NCBI GenBank assembly: GCA_022009975.1 | Contig: CP091733.1 | Span: forward strand, 1,071,001 to 1,135,000 | Direction of reading: 5' to 3' | Length of the DNA stretch: 64,000 nucleotides | DNA from: Phocaeicola vulgatus | Lineage (GTDB): Bacteria > Bacteroidota > Bacteroidia > Bacteroidales > Tannerellaceae | In this document: piece by piece, positions 37,458-46,849 of the stretch | How positions within the stretch are numbered: the stretch's first letter is position 1 | Layout: each line of letters begins with the position of its first letter | The notes under the pieces: generated by a model | The model's database searches: none | Told to the model about the DNA's origin: nothing | What the model saw: the letters and a program-made list of their open reading frames with translations, nothing else | Made by a program: the position numbers and the translations under genes

Positions 37458-38555
37458 ATGAAGATATTATATATAACCGGGCAGATTGCAAGTCATGGTG
37501 GAATAGAACGTGTTACTATCATGAAACTGAATTATCTAGTGAAAACAGGTAATGAGGTGTTTCTTTCCACTTACGAACAAATGGGTAGGCCATTAATATA
37601 TCCATTGTCAGACAATGTGGAATATACAGATATTGCAGTAAATTATAATGTAGACTATAACAAAGAATCTTTGTATTCATGGAGATGTATTAAGTTGGTA
37701 TGGAAGCATATACAAAGGACACGTAAATTAATAAATAGAATTAAACCAGATGTTATTGTAGTACCTAATTTTGGATATGAATATTGGTTTCTTCCTTTTA
37801 TAAAGGGTAATTCAGCGATAATTCGCGAGTTTCATGATTCACAATATTGTGTAACCCATCATCGTCTGAAATACGCCATAGATGATTTTATTCAGAAATT
37901 ATATGACAGAATAGTTGTTCTGACACCTCAGGAAAAAGAATATTTTAAATACAAAAAAAATATAGAAATTATACCTAATCCTGTGGCACTTTCTGAGAAT
38001 GTTTCGGATTTGTGTGCGAAGAAAATCATTTCAATAGGAAGGATAGACAGGGTTAAGGGTTTTGAAAAATTAATAGAGATAGCTGCACTGGTAAATCGTA
38101 AACATCCTGATTGGATTTTTGAAATTTATGGAAATGGCGAAACATCATATGTGAACTACTTGAGACATAAAATTCATGAATCATGTCTTGATAACGTGAT
38201 TTTGCTAAAAGGATACACTTCTGATGTTTGGAGTAAGTTAGTTGAAGCGTCTATCTATTTATGTACGTCAAAAACTGAAAGTTTTGGGCTTACCTTGGTG
38301 GAGGCAATGAGTGCGGGCTTACCTGTTGTTAGCTTTAATTGTCCTAATGGACCACGAAATATTATACATAATGAAGAGGACGGTTTTTTGGTCGATATAG
38401 ATTCTGTAGAAAAAGCTTCAACAGCTTTAATTTTTATAATTGAAAACATTGCAGAAAGAAAGCGTTTGGGTAAGAATGCATATGAAAATTCTTTACGATT
38501 TTGTATAGATTTGATAATGAAAAGATGGATTAATTTGTTCAGGGAAATAATTTAA
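37458..38555 (+). CDS. Glycosyltransferase family 4
   Basis: A 365-residue GT-B fold retaining enzyme. The N-terminal acceptor domain starts 'MKILYITGQIASHGGIERVT', and the donor-domain signature is 'KTESFGLTLVEAMSAGLPVV' at about residues 272-291, with the E-x7-E pair. It adds one sugar of the capsule repeat unit in the cytoplasm. The gene lies in a tight run with spacings of about 11 bp on both sides. Confidence 0.92.
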   Translation: MKILYITGQIASHGGIERVTIMKLNYLVKTGNEVFLSTYEQMGRPLIYPLSDNVEYTDIAVNYNVDYNKESLYSWRCIKLVWKHIQRTRKLINRIKPDVIVVPNFGYEYWFLPFIKGNSAIIREFHDSQYCVTHHRLKYAIDDFIQKLYDRIVVLTPQEKEYFKYKKNIEIIPNPVALSENVSDLCAKKIISIGRIDRVKGFEKLIEIAALVNRKHPDWIFEIYGNGETSYVNYLRHKIHESCLDNVILLKGYTSDVWSKLVEASIYLCTSKTESFGLTLVEAMSAGLPVVSFNCPNGPRNIIHNEEDGFLVDIDSVEKASTALIFIIENIAERKRLGKNAYENSLRFCIDLIMKRWINLFREII

Positions 38556-38566
38556 ACATTTAAAAT

Positions 38567-39556
38567 ATGAAGTACGAATATTCTGCTGTCATCCGCACAT
38601 TGGGTTTGGCTGGAGATAAGTATATGAGTCTGTTGAAATCTTTGGATCAACAGACAATTAAGCCCAAAGAAATTTTAGTTGTATTAGCAGAGGGGTATGA
38701 TTTGCCACCTGAAAAAATTGGTTATGAGCGCTATGTGTTCAGTAAAAAGGGAATTGTTTCACAACGCTCGCTTGGTGCTATTGAGGCCAAGTCTGACTAT
38801 TGTCTTTTCTTGGATGATGATCTTGAATTCGAACCAACTATGGTCGAGCGTTTATTTAAGCCAATTGAGGAAGGGGTTGCTGATGTTACGTTCCCTATAA
38901 TACCAGAAATGGTACCTAAAACAACAAAGACAACAATACTTTCGGTATTATCCGCAACAGGAGTGCCGATGTTGACAAATAAGACAGGACAATATACAAG
39001 AATTACGAAAAGTGGCGGTTGGACATACAATGAAAATATAGATTTTTCAAAGGAGACATTGTATGAAGCTCAAACAGCACCTGGAGCGTGCTATCTTGTA
39101 AAAACGGAGTATGCACGTAAAATAAAATTTGAGGAGGAAAAATGGCTGGAACTAACAAGTTTCAGCTTGCCTGACGATCAGATAAACTTTTACAAATATT
39201 ACAAGTTGGGGTATAAGATATATGGAATGTCAAATATCCATATCTTACATCTTGATGGCGGTGGTACAAATTATATTCGTCAGCAGAAAGCCACGTATGC
39301 GCTTGCCAAGCATCATGTGATATTTTGGCATCGTTTTGTATTCAAACCAAGTCGCAATATTGCGTTCAAAGTTATTAGTCTATTGTGTTTCATTTATTGG
39401 TTTTTTTCTTCTGCCATATTGAGTATTATAGTTTATTCTATTACTTTACGTGGTAAAATAGTAGTGAAGCATCTGACTGGTGAGATTGATGGGGTGAAAT
39501 ATTTGTTTAACAAAGACTACCGTAAACTTCCTGTAGTCACAAAAGAAAACTATTAA
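38567..39556 (+). CDS. Glycosyltransferase family 2 (second)
   Basis: A 329-residue GT-A enzyme: 'YSAVIRTLGLAGDKYMSLLK' at the start, 'SDYCLFLDDDLEFEPT' with the DDD motif near residues 82-84, and a hydrophobic C-terminal helix pair at about 275-305 that likely anchors it to the membrane. It probably acts on the lipid-linked repeat. The FAD-enzyme gene starts 2 bp after its stop, indicating tight coupling. Confidence 0.88.
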   Translation: MKYEYSAVIRTLGLAGDKYMSLLKSLDQQTIKPKEILVVLAEGYDLPPEKIGYERYVFSKKGIVSQRSLGAIEAKSDYCLFLDDDLEFEPTMVERLFKPIEEGVADVTFPIIPEMVPKTTKTTILSVLSATGVPMLTNKTGQYTRITKSGGWTYNENIDFSKETLYEAQTAPGACYLVKTEYARKIKFEEEKWLELTSFSLPDDQINFYKYYKLGYKIYGMSNIHILHLDGGGTNYIRQQKATYALAKHHVIFWHRFVFKPSRNIAFKVISLLCFIYWFFSSAILSIIVYSITLRGKIVVKHLTGEIDGVKYLFNKDYRKLPVVTKENY

Positions 39557-39558
39557 GT

Positions 39559-40803
39559 ATGGATATTATTATCGGGGCTGGCATAACAGGATTGAGTTAT
39601 GCAATGTTTAAGAAGGATGATGACTATGTCATTCTTGAGAAAGAGAAAGAAATAGGAGGCTATTGTCGTACAACAAAGCGTAATGGATTTGTTTGGGATT
39701 TTTCAGGACATTTCTTCCATTTCCAGAATGAGACCATTAAAAATCTTATTTTAGATGGAATGGATAGAGAAAAGATGGTGTCTGTTGTCAAGGAAACAAA
39801 AATCAAGTATAAAGACATACTTGTTGACTATCCTTTCCAAAAGAATATACACCAATTGCCCAAAGAAGAACTGCTTGATTGCCTGTATGACTTGTTTACT
39901 ATTGTTTCAACCGAATATAACAATTTTCAAGAAATGTTGTATTGTAAGTTTGGTAAGTCTATCGCAGAGAAGTTTCTCATCCCATACAACGAGAAACTTT
40001 ATGCATGCCATTTGAATACGTTGGATAAAAATGCTATGGGGCGTTTTTTCCCATTTGCCGATAAAGACGAAATTATTCGTAATTTCAGAGCGAAAGACAA
40101 TTCTTCATACAATAGTTCCTTTGTATACCCGGAAGGAGGTGCCGTAAAGTATGTTGAGTCCATAGCTAAATATCTTGATATGAGTAAAATAAAATGCTCT
40201 GTAGAAGTTGTATCCATAAATTCAAAAAAACATACAGTATTATTATCTGATGGAAAAGAGTTAAAGTACGACAGACTTATATCAACATTGCCTTTCCCGG
40301 AACTTCTAAAGAAAGTAAATATTGAATATGATTCTTCTATTTATAACTGGAATCAGGTGCTTTGTTTTAATCTTGGTTTTGACAGAAAAGGACAGGACAC
40401 AACAAATCATTGGTTATACTTTCCTGAAAAAAAATATTGTTTCTATCGTGTTGGATTTTATGACAACATTCTTGGACAAGACAGAATGTCGTTGTATGTA
40501 GAACTGGGATTCTCTAAAGATGTACACGTCAATCCTAATGAATGGATAGGAAAGGTTTTGAAAGATTTGAAAACAGCAGGTTTGATTTCAGATAATCAAG
40601 TTTTATTAGACTATCAAAGCATTGTAATGAATCCTGCATATGTGCATATAAACAAGAACTCAATAGATGATGTAAAAACGAAAAAAGAAATGTTAAAAGT
40701 AACTGATATATATTCTATAGGTCGTTATGGTAGTTGGACTTATTGTTCTATTGAGGATAATATAAAAGAGGCAAAAGAACTGGCAGAGAATATTGCCGTA
40801 TAA
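39559..40803 (+). CDS. FAD-dependent oxidoreductase, amine-oxidase/mutase-like
   Basis: A 414-residue flavoprotein with the dinucleotide-binding start 'MDIIIGAGITGLSYAMF' and 'YDRLISTLPFPELL'. The overall layout resembles protoporphyrinogen oxidase-like and UDP-galactopyranose mutase-like proteins found in polysaccharide loci. It does not look like a canonical Glf mutase, so the substrate (a nucleotide sugar or a lipid-linked sugar) is unknown. The gene sits between a glycosyltransferase and an acyltransferase with 2-bp gaps, so it belongs to the capsule operon. Confidence 0.8.
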   Translation: MDIIIGAGITGLSYAMFKKDDDYVILEKEKEIGGYCRTTKRNGFVWDFSGHFFHFQNETIKNLILDGMDREKMVSVVKETKIKYKDILVDYPFQKNIHQLPKEELLDCLYDLFTIVSTEYNNFQEMLYCKFGKSIAEKFLIPYNEKLYACHLNTLDKNAMGRFFPFADKDEIIRNFRAKDNSSYNSSFVYPEGGAVKYVESIAKYLDMSKIKCSVEVVSINSKKHTVLLSDGKELKYDRLISTLPFPELLKKVNIEYDSSIYNWNQVLCFNLGFDRKGQDTTNHWLYFPEKKYCFYRVGFYDNILGQDRMSLYVELGFSKDVHVNPNEWIGKVLKDLKTAGLISDNQVLLDYQSIVMNPAYVHINKNSIDDVKTKKEMLKVTDIYSIGRYGSWTYCSIEDNIKEAKELAENIAV

Positions 40804-40805
40804 AT

Positions 40806-41841
40806 ATGAAGAATCGTATATTTTTTTATGATTTAGTTCGGGTTGTGGCATGCATAATGGTTGTTGTTATGCATGCTCCAATGCCCAGCAAAAATATTGT
40901 TGGCGTTTTCACTTGGGGAATAACATACTTTACAATGCCGTGTATAGGTCTCTTTTTTACCGTTTCTGGAGCTTTGCTATTGCCTGTCTCCTGCTCTAAT
41001 AATGATAGCATAACATTTGTAAAACGTAGAATAAAGAAATTTGTTGTTCCCGTTTTCATATGGAGTGTAATATATCTATTGGTTCAAGGGGTGTTCTTTA
41101 CTGGTGATATCAATAATATTATGCGTTCTCTATGTTCCATTCCTTTTAGGAGACAGGAAGGTGTGTTATGGTTCATGTATACTCTTGTCGGATTGTATTT
41201 GATAGCACCAGTAATTAGTCCATGGCTTGAGCAAACAAGTAAAAGAACCATTCAGGTTTATTTGGGTATATGGGGAATAAGTTTATTGTATCCTTATTTA
41301 AAGCCTTTTGTTGAGATAGAAGAAAGTGCGTATGGTATTTGTTATTATACGAGTGGTTTTGTTGGGTATTTTGTTCTTGGCTATTATTTGAGAAGATATG
41401 GTTTAGATTTAAGTCTGAAATGCTCGTTGGGGGGGGTATCTAATAATGCAAATGATACCTGTATTCTTTAAAATATTCATTGACGATAAAGAACTATGTT
41501 TTGGGGATATATTTTGGTATTTGAGTGTCGATTCTCCGATTTTAGTTGTCCTTTGGTGAAATATATTAAAAAGAATGGCTGGTTATATGGAGCATAATGA
41601 TAGGCTAAAGAAATCATGTATAATATTCAGTGATATGAGTTTTGGCATATACTTAAGTCATGTGCTGATTATGAGGTATGGATTATGGCATATGCAGGAA
41701 ATAATGTGCATCAATAATTATATAATACAAACTATTGTTATTATAGTATTGACTTTATTGGCCTCGTTATTTTTCTGCTGCGTTATAAGTTTATCCCCAA
41801 TAGGGAAATATGTTATTTGTTACAACAGAAGAGATAAATGA
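40806..41841 (+). pseudogene. Second acyltransferase family 3 gene, interrupted
   Basis: The N-terminal part ('YDLVRVVACIMVVVMHAPMP', conserved His) and the C-terminal part ('DMSFGIYLSHVLIMRYGLW') are those of a normal ~344-residue polysaccharide O-acyltransferase. Two lesions separate them. A run of eight G's at 41429-41436 carries one base too many; with seven, the frame continues as 'GGYLIMQMIPVFFKIF'. Then an in-frame TGA lies at 41557-41559 after 'LVVLW'. The G-tract change could be a read error or slipped-strand variation. The TGA is harder to explain as an error. The stop overlaps the next gene (ATGA). Confidence 0.7.
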
Positions 41842-42590
41842 AAAAGATATCAAAAACTATACATTATTGTTGGTTTGGTCATAACCCGTTGCCTGAATCA
41901 GCCTTGAAGTGTATTGCAAGTTGGCGTAAATATTTGCCAGATTATAAGATAAAAGAATGGAATGAGGATAATTTTGATGTTGATATTATCCCATATACAC
42001 AAGAGGCATATAAAGCAAAGAAATATGCCTTTGTTAGTGATTATGCCAGATTCTGGATATTGTATCAATATGGTGGTGTTTATTTTGATACAGATGTAGA
42101 GGTAATAAGGCCAATTGATGATATTATTGATAAAGGGGCTTTCTTTGGAATAGAAACCCCCGCAGTGGAAGGCATAAAATATCCACGTATAAATCCAGGA
42201 CTTGGACTTGGTGTCGCATTAGGACATGATTTGTATGGAGAGATTTTGAATTACTATAAAATATTGCATTTCTTAGGGGAAGACGGTAGGCCCAATGAAA
42301 TAACTATAGTTGAGCACATCACTAATGTTTTAATAAAACATGGAATGAAACAAACTAATGATATTCAATATGTGGCAGGAGCATGGATATATCCTGTTGA
42401 CTATTTTAATCCGTTTGATGACAATACTGGTGTTTTACGTAAAACCAAGAATACACGTTCTATACATTGGTTTAGTAAAACATGGATGACAAAGGCTCAG
42501 ACAAGAAGGAACAAAATAACACGTGTCTTACATCGTATATTTGGTGTAAATAGTTTGAAGTTTTTAAAGAAAATATTTAACTTAAAATGA
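41838..42590 (+). CDS. Glycosyltransferase family 32-like (DXD sugar transferase)
   Basis: A 250-residue enzyme of the Gly_transf_sug/capsular-polysaccharide type: 'KTIHYCWFGHNPLPESALKC', 'FVSDYARFWILYQYGG' and the metal-binding DTD at 84-86 in 'GGVYFDTDVEVI'. Family members transfer hexoses or phosphocholine-decorated sugars; the donor is not predictable. Its ATG overlaps the end of the acyltransferase (ATGA), and its stop overlaps the next start by 4 bp, so it is firmly inside the operon. Confidence 0.9.
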   Translation: MKKISKTIHYCWFGHNPLPESALKCIASWRKYLPDYKIKEWNEDNFDVDIIPYTQEAYKAKKYAFVSDYARFWILYQYGGVYFDTDVEVIRPIDDIIDKGAFFGIETPAVEGIKYPRINPGLGLGVALGHDLYGEILNYYKILHFLGEDGRPNEITIVEHITNVLIKHGMKQTNDIQYVAGAWIYPVDYFNPFDDNTGVLRKTKNTRSIHWFSKTWMTKAQTRRNKITRVLHRIFGVNSLKFLKKIFNLK

Positions 42591-43677
42591 TTCCTGCACA
42601 ATTATACATATACATATATACCATAATTATAGGTATTGTGGCAATGTCGTATTATGGAGTTTTGACTCAAAAGAGTGTCAATGGACTATTGAATAAAAGT
42701 ATTGGTGGCAATTCTTTTATTGTCATATTATATATTATTGTAGCTTTGTTTATTGGATTTAGACCGATATCGGGCATATTTACGGATATGCTACTTTATT
42801 CATCAATGTATTATGACAATATTATGACAGATCATAATGATATTGGGATTTGGTGGCTTGCGAGCTTTTGTAAAAGTTGGAATTTGGAAAGTTCTGTTTG
42901 GTTTACAATAATATCATTTATCTATTTTGGTGCATATTTAAAAGCGTCAATGAATTTGTCAAAGAATAATGGAGGGTTGTTCTTTGTGACATTTCTAATA
43001 GCATTTTCCACATTCGCCTATGCGACAAATACGATACGTTGTGGTATGGCTACCTCAATAGCAATATTGGCAATGTCGTATTATTTGTTGAATGGAAAGA
43101 GCAGCAAAATCATTGCTTATATATTGTTTGTGTGCTCAATTATCACTCATAAATCATCAGCATTGCCAATAGCATGCTTATAATATCCTATTACAAAGTA
43201 GATGCAAAAAAATCAATGTTATTTTGGTTATTATCTGTCGTTCTAAGTTTGGTCATGGGAAATTCGATATCTTCAATGTTTGAAAATATAGGATTTGATG
43301 ATAGAATGGATAAATATTTACAGGCCACAGACATGACCGGTTTCGCTTATGTTGGATTCCGTTGGGATTTTCTATTATATAGTATAATGCCTATACTATT
43401 GGCATACTACATAATCATTAAAAAGAAAATACGAGATAAAAAATATGAAACATTAATAAGTGCATATATTCTTTCTAATGCTTTTTGGGTAATGATTATT
43501 AGAGCCCAATTTTCCGACCGTTTTGCCTACTTATCTTGGTTTATGTATCCAATTGTTATAGCTTATCCTTTCTTAAAACTTGACATATTTGGGACTATGC
43601 AAGCTAAAATAGCAAAGAGGGTCTTTTTTGCTCATTTAGGTTTCACCTTATTTATGGTCTTTGTTTTTTATGCGTAA
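42587..43677 (+). CDS. wzy: EpsG-family polysaccharide polymerase, Wzy type (one indel)
   Basis: Integral membrane protein of about 363 residues after repair, with roughly ten hydrophobic segments and the EpsG pattern 'FIGFRPISGIFTDMLLYSSM', 'TNTIRCGMATSIAILAMSYY' and 'THKSSALPIA'. It joins repeat units in the periplasm. The frame stops at 43183. One missing T at about 43173 (GCATGC should read GCATTGC) continues it as 'LLIISYYKVDAKKSML' to 43677. It overlaps the preceding gene by 4 bp, and the next gene begins right at its end. Confidence 0.85.
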
Positions 43678-43678
43678 A

Positions 43679-44626
43679 ATGGAAAATATGTTTGTAACAA
43701 TAGGAATACCTTGCTATAATGTAGGGAGGTTTATAGCATTGTCGATTAAGTCTGTGTTGGCACAAACTTATACGAATTTTGAGCTTATAATAACAGACGA
43801 TGGATCTACGGATAATACTATTGAAGAGATACGTAAATTCAACGATTCTCGCATAAAGTTGATTGTTGATGGTGAAAATCATGGAATCAGCTATCGCTTA
43901 AATCAGCAAATAGATATGGCTAAGGGGGATTTTTTTATCAGAATGGATGGCGATGACATCATGTTTCCCAATCGTGTTGAAGAACAAGTTCGATTCTTGT
44001 ATTCACATCCCAACGTGGATGTGGTAGGGTCTTCTATTGTTGTAGTAGACGATGAGACTAAGATTATTGGCTTTAGAAAATATAACACATGTCAACTTTC
44101 TAAGGATAAATTGTATATTGGAACTTGTTTTGCTCACCCAACAGTCTGTGGTCGTATAAACTTCTTTAGAACGTATTACTATGATGAAGCATATAATGGT
44201 GCAGAGGATCATAATCTGTGGATTAGAGGTTTTTCTGGTTGTAATTATTCTACTATCGACTCTCCCTTAATGTTTTATCGTGATCCTTGTGTATTCAAGT
44301 TGAATACTTATCTTAGCAGAATGAAAATTTTGCGTAGAATGTATCGTGATTTTATCAAGTCTGATAATGAAAACGTACCTTTATTAAAAAAACTGATATT
44401 TAAGAGTTGTATAAAGAGTGTAATATCGTTCACTTTGGCAAAGCTTCATCTTGATTCATTAATGATAGCAAGACGTAATCAAAAAAATGTAGATGTAAAG
44501 TACCAAATAGTTTTTAGATGTAATATTGAAAATATGAGCCTTTATGCTGATAAATTTTTCAATGATATTCTACATATGATAAAAAATGGACAAGAATTTA
44601 CCATTAAGTATTATTGGAACTTATAA
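43679..44626 (+). CDS. Glycosyltransferase family 2 (third)
   Basis: A GT-A enzyme of about 315 residues from the ATG at 43679, just after the wzy stop. An ATG at 43670 overlapping wzy by 8 bp is equally possible. It shows 'VTIGIPCYNVGRFIALSIKS', 'TDDGSTDNTIEE', and 'RMDGDDIMFPNRV' with the metal-binding acid cluster at 89-93. It adds one sugar of the repeat unit. It ends the gene run before the ATPase-TOPRIM pair. Confidence 0.9.
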   Translation: MENMFVTIGIPCYNVGRFIALSIKSVLAQTYTNFELIITDDGSTDNTIEEIRKFNDSRIKLIVDGENHGISYRLNQQIDMAKGDFFIRMDGDDIMFPNRVEEQVRFLYSHPNVDVVGSSIVVVDDETKIIGFRKYNTCQLSKDKLYIGTCFAHPTVCGRINFFRTYYYDEAYNGAEDHNLWIRGFSGCNYSTIDSPLMFYRDPCVFKLNTYLSRMKILRRMYRDFIKSDNENVPLLKKLIFKSCIKSVISFTLAKLHLDSLMIARRNQKNVDVKYQIVFRCNIENMSLYADKFFNDILHMIKNGQEFTIKYYWNL

Positions 44627-44666
44627 ACAGCAAAGTGAGATAATAGATAGAGTTTTATAATAAATG

Positions 44667-44714
44667 TAAGCACTCAAATTAGGGCTTAAGTAAGCACTTA
44701 AATTAGGGCTTAAA
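44667..44714. repeat. 24-bp tandem repeat, two copies
   Basis: TAAGCACTCAAATTAGGGCT at 44667 and TAAGCACTTAAATTAGGGCT at 44691 have a 24-bp period, and a further TTAAATTAG follows. It lies in the 178-bp gap between the last glycosyltransferase of the run and the ATPase module, just upstream of that module's promoter. Confidence 0.75.
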
Positions 44715-44774
44715 TTAGAAAGAAGTATCTTCGCTGCTGAATTTAAAACGTTATATCAATTTCTTTTGTTTGAC

Positions 44775-44805
44775 TTGTATATATGCTGTTAATTTACTAA
44801 ATTTG
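44775..44805 (+). promoter_or_regulatory. Own promoter of the ATPase-TOPRIM module
   Basis: CTTG with TTG at 44775-44777, a 20-bp spacer and TAAATTTG at 44798-44805 form a good Bacteroidetes promoter. The ATPase ATG at 44826 follows at a normal distance. This suggests the module can be expressed even when the capsule promoter is OFF. Confidence 0.6.
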
Positions 44806-44825
44806 TGGTAATAAAAAGTATAAGT

Positions 44826-45989
44826 ATGTATATATCAAGAATAAAGCTATATAATTGGAAGAATTTTCGTGACTGTGAGGTTCTCCTTGTAGAACGTTGT
44901 TTTGTGATTGGTGCGAATGCGACTGGTAAATCCAATTTCTTGGATGTATTACGCTTCTTGCGTGATATAGTGAAGCAGGGCGGGGGACTTCAGTTCGCCG
45001 TGAATGTTCGTGGTGGATTGAAAAAAATCAGATGCTTGGCAGCAAGACAGCGGACTGAAGTATGCGTGGAGGTGGATATCTCTGAAAACGGTAAAAACGA
45101 TCCAAAATGGAAATATTCTTTGGAACTGGCTAATACCGGAGGAGGTATTCAAAATGTCACTGCTTTAGTAAACCGTGAAGAGGTGTATAATTATTATAAA
45201 GATGAAACAATACTGTTGCGTGATAATTCTTTCAAAGAAGATGATGCGGAAACTAAGAAGTACACACATCTTGAGCAGCCAACAGCTAATGCAAAATTCA
45301 GGGAAATTAAAGACGTTTTTCAGACAACAGAGTATTTAAATGTGATTCCCCAGTTTGTACGGGACGCTGATTCCATAATGCTATCATCGGGAATGGAGGA
45401 CTATTATGGACGAAATTTCATGAGACGTTTTGCGTTGTTGAATGAGAAAACCCGTAACAAATATCTTAAAATTATAAATGAGGTGTTGCTTACTGCTGTT
45501 CCGCAATTGGAAAATCTGTCTTTTGTGAAAGATGAAAAGGGGATTCCACATGTTGAAGCAAAGTATCATCATTGGAGAGCCAGAGGAAGTAAACAGAATG
45601 AACAAATGTTTTCTGATGGAACAATTCGCCTTATCGGATTCCTCTTTGCTATGCTTGACGGAAATGGCATAATTCTATTGGAAGAACCAGAGACAAATTT
45701 ACATACGGCAATTGTTGCGGCTATACCAGAGTTTGTCGCCAAGGTGCAACGTAACAAGAAGAGGCAGGTTATAATAACGACTCATAGCTATGAGATATTG
45801 TCAAACAAGGGCATCAGAGCAGAGGAATTGGTAATATTGCGACCTTCTCCAGAAGGTACGATAGCGGAGAATGCCCTTGAAGACAAGGCTGTATCGGCAA
45901 TGCTTGAGGCTGGATTGAGCGCTGCTGATGCCGCAATGGCAGAAACAAGAGCCGATAATATAGATGATATAGGCAATGTGGAACTTTAA
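44826..45989 (+). CDS. AAA_21/OLD-like ATPase, defence candidate
   Basis: A 387-residue ABC/SMC-type ATPase: 'MYISRIKLYNWKNFRDCEVL' start, Walker A 'GANATGKSNFLDVL' at 29-42, signature 'FSDGTIRLIGFLFAMLD', Walker B 'GIILLEEPETNLHTA' near 281-295 and H-loop 'VIITTHSYEIL'. Such AAA_21/OLD-type ATPases sense phage or DNA ends and control a partner nuclease (PARIS, AbiL, OLD, Septu). A GTG at 44805 lies inside the promoter box, so the ATG at 44826 is preferred. The TOPRIM-like gene begins 12 bp downstream. It is not a polysaccharide gene. Confidence 0.85.
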   Translation: MYISRIKLYNWKNFRDCEVLLVERCFVIGANATGKSNFLDVLRFLRDIVKQGGGLQFAVNVRGGLKKIRCLAARQRTEVCVEVDISENGKNDPKWKYSLELANTGGGIQNVTALVNREEVYNYYKDETILLRDNSFKEDDAETKKYTHLEQPTANAKFREIKDVFQTTEYLNVIPQFVRDADSIMLSSGMEDYYGRNFMRRFALLNEKTRNKYLKIINEVLLTAVPQLENLSFVKDEKGIPHVEAKYHHWRARGSKQNEQMFSDGTIRLIGFLFAMLDGNGIILLEEPETNLHTAIVAAIPEFVAKVQRNKKRQVIITTHSYEILSNKGIRAEELVILRPSPEGTIAENALEDKAVSAMLEAGLSAADAAMAETRADNIDDIGNVEL

Positions 45990-46001
45990 CCTAATATAAG
46001 T

Positions 46002-46631
46002 ATGAAAGAGGTTTATATTGTAGGTGAAGATCCTGTTACAATAGAAATTATTCGCAGAATAGTTAAGGATTATGCTCCTAACTTATGTATAAAAGGTCAA
46101 TTGCCGGCAAGGGGAAGCGAGATAAAAAGTAAGATGGAGAATTTCAATAAATTCTCACTTGTATATCCTGTCATTCTTCTTTCAGATATGGATACAGCCG
46201 ATTGTGCTCCTTTGGCAAAGTCAGACCTTATGAAGGGAATGTCTCCACAGAATCGTAATTTTATAATAAACATAGCTGTGGATGAAGCAGAGGCTTGGCT
46301 CTTTGCTGACACAAATGGTTTTGCAAAATATTTAGGAGTTGCGGAGAAATATATACCAAAATCTTCAGAACAGAAATTCGGTGGATTAAAGAAACGCTTG
46401 GAAATAAATGTTCCATTGAAATCATCTTTCTATTTGACACATCAAGTCATAGTAAATTCAAATGAAAAGGAATTGCGAGAGCAGATTTACGCACCAGGCA
46501 AGTCTTGTAAAGGTCCTGAATATAATCCGGCATTATTGCCTTTTATAAAGAAATTTTGGAATATTGAGGAGGCCCGTAAAAACTCATATAGTCTTGAAGG
46601 CATGATAAAACGAATACAGAGTCTTTGCTGA
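46002..46631 (+). CDS. TOPRIM-like (DUF4276/RloB-type) partner of the ATPase
   Basis: A 209-residue protein with a TOPRIM-like arrangement: an early acidic residue in 'VYIVGEDPVTIEIIRRIV' (Glu9) and a D-x-D in 'PVILLSDMDTADC' (Asp62, Asp64). These are the positions of metal-binding residues in the TOPRIM nuclease fold. Proteins of this type pair with AAA_21/OLD ATPases as the effector in PARIS- and AbiL-like systems, where they cut nucleic acid on infection. The family name is my best guess. It starts 12 bp after the ATPase gene and is followed by a GC-rich hairpin. Confidence 0.7.
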   Translation: MKEVYIVGEDPVTIEIIRRIVKDYAPNLCIKGQLPARGSEIKSKMENFNKFSLVYPVILLSDMDTADCAPLAKSDLMKGMSPQNRNFIINIAVDEAEAWLFADTNGFAKYLGVAEKYIPKSSEQKFGGLKKRLEINVPLKSSFYLTHQVIVNSNEKELREQIYAPGKSCKGPEYNPALLPFIKKFWNIEEARKNSYSLEGMIKRIQSLC

Positions 46632-46657
46632 AAAGGCAAAGATTACTGTTTTTCTAT

Positions 46658-46702
46658 CCCCGTCCGAATGACGGCATAGCGCAGAGCGATACTGCGACGG
46701 GG
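46658..46702 (+). terminator. GC-rich hairpin after the ATPase-TOPRIM pair
   Basis: CCCCGTC at 46658-46664 pairs with GACGGGG at 46696-46702, with further pairing possible inside. A CTTTTTATTTTT tract follows. It probably isolates the two-gene module from the capsule genes downstream. Confidence 0.55.
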
Positions 46703-46849
46703 AACAACTTTTTATTTTTATTATTTGTATTCTGTTGGTGGAGTAGGGCTTTATCATTCCACTAACGCATAATAGTATATCTTTAGAAATAGACTTTTTA
46801 AGGTAGGTATTCCAGTATGGAGTATCTGCCCTAAGTGGTATTGTAGTTT
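46703..46849. other. Intergenic region before the glycosyltransferase
   Basis: AT-rich, with no coding frame that I can support. The two half-palindromic TGGAGTA motifs near 46738 and 46817 are unexplained. Confidence 0.35.

Noticed and set aside
40806..41841. TGA at 41557 read as tryptophan or selenocysteine
   Set aside because: Other genes in the window use TGA as a stop, no selenocysteine element is evident, and the same gene has another lesion. A nonsense change or local error is simpler.
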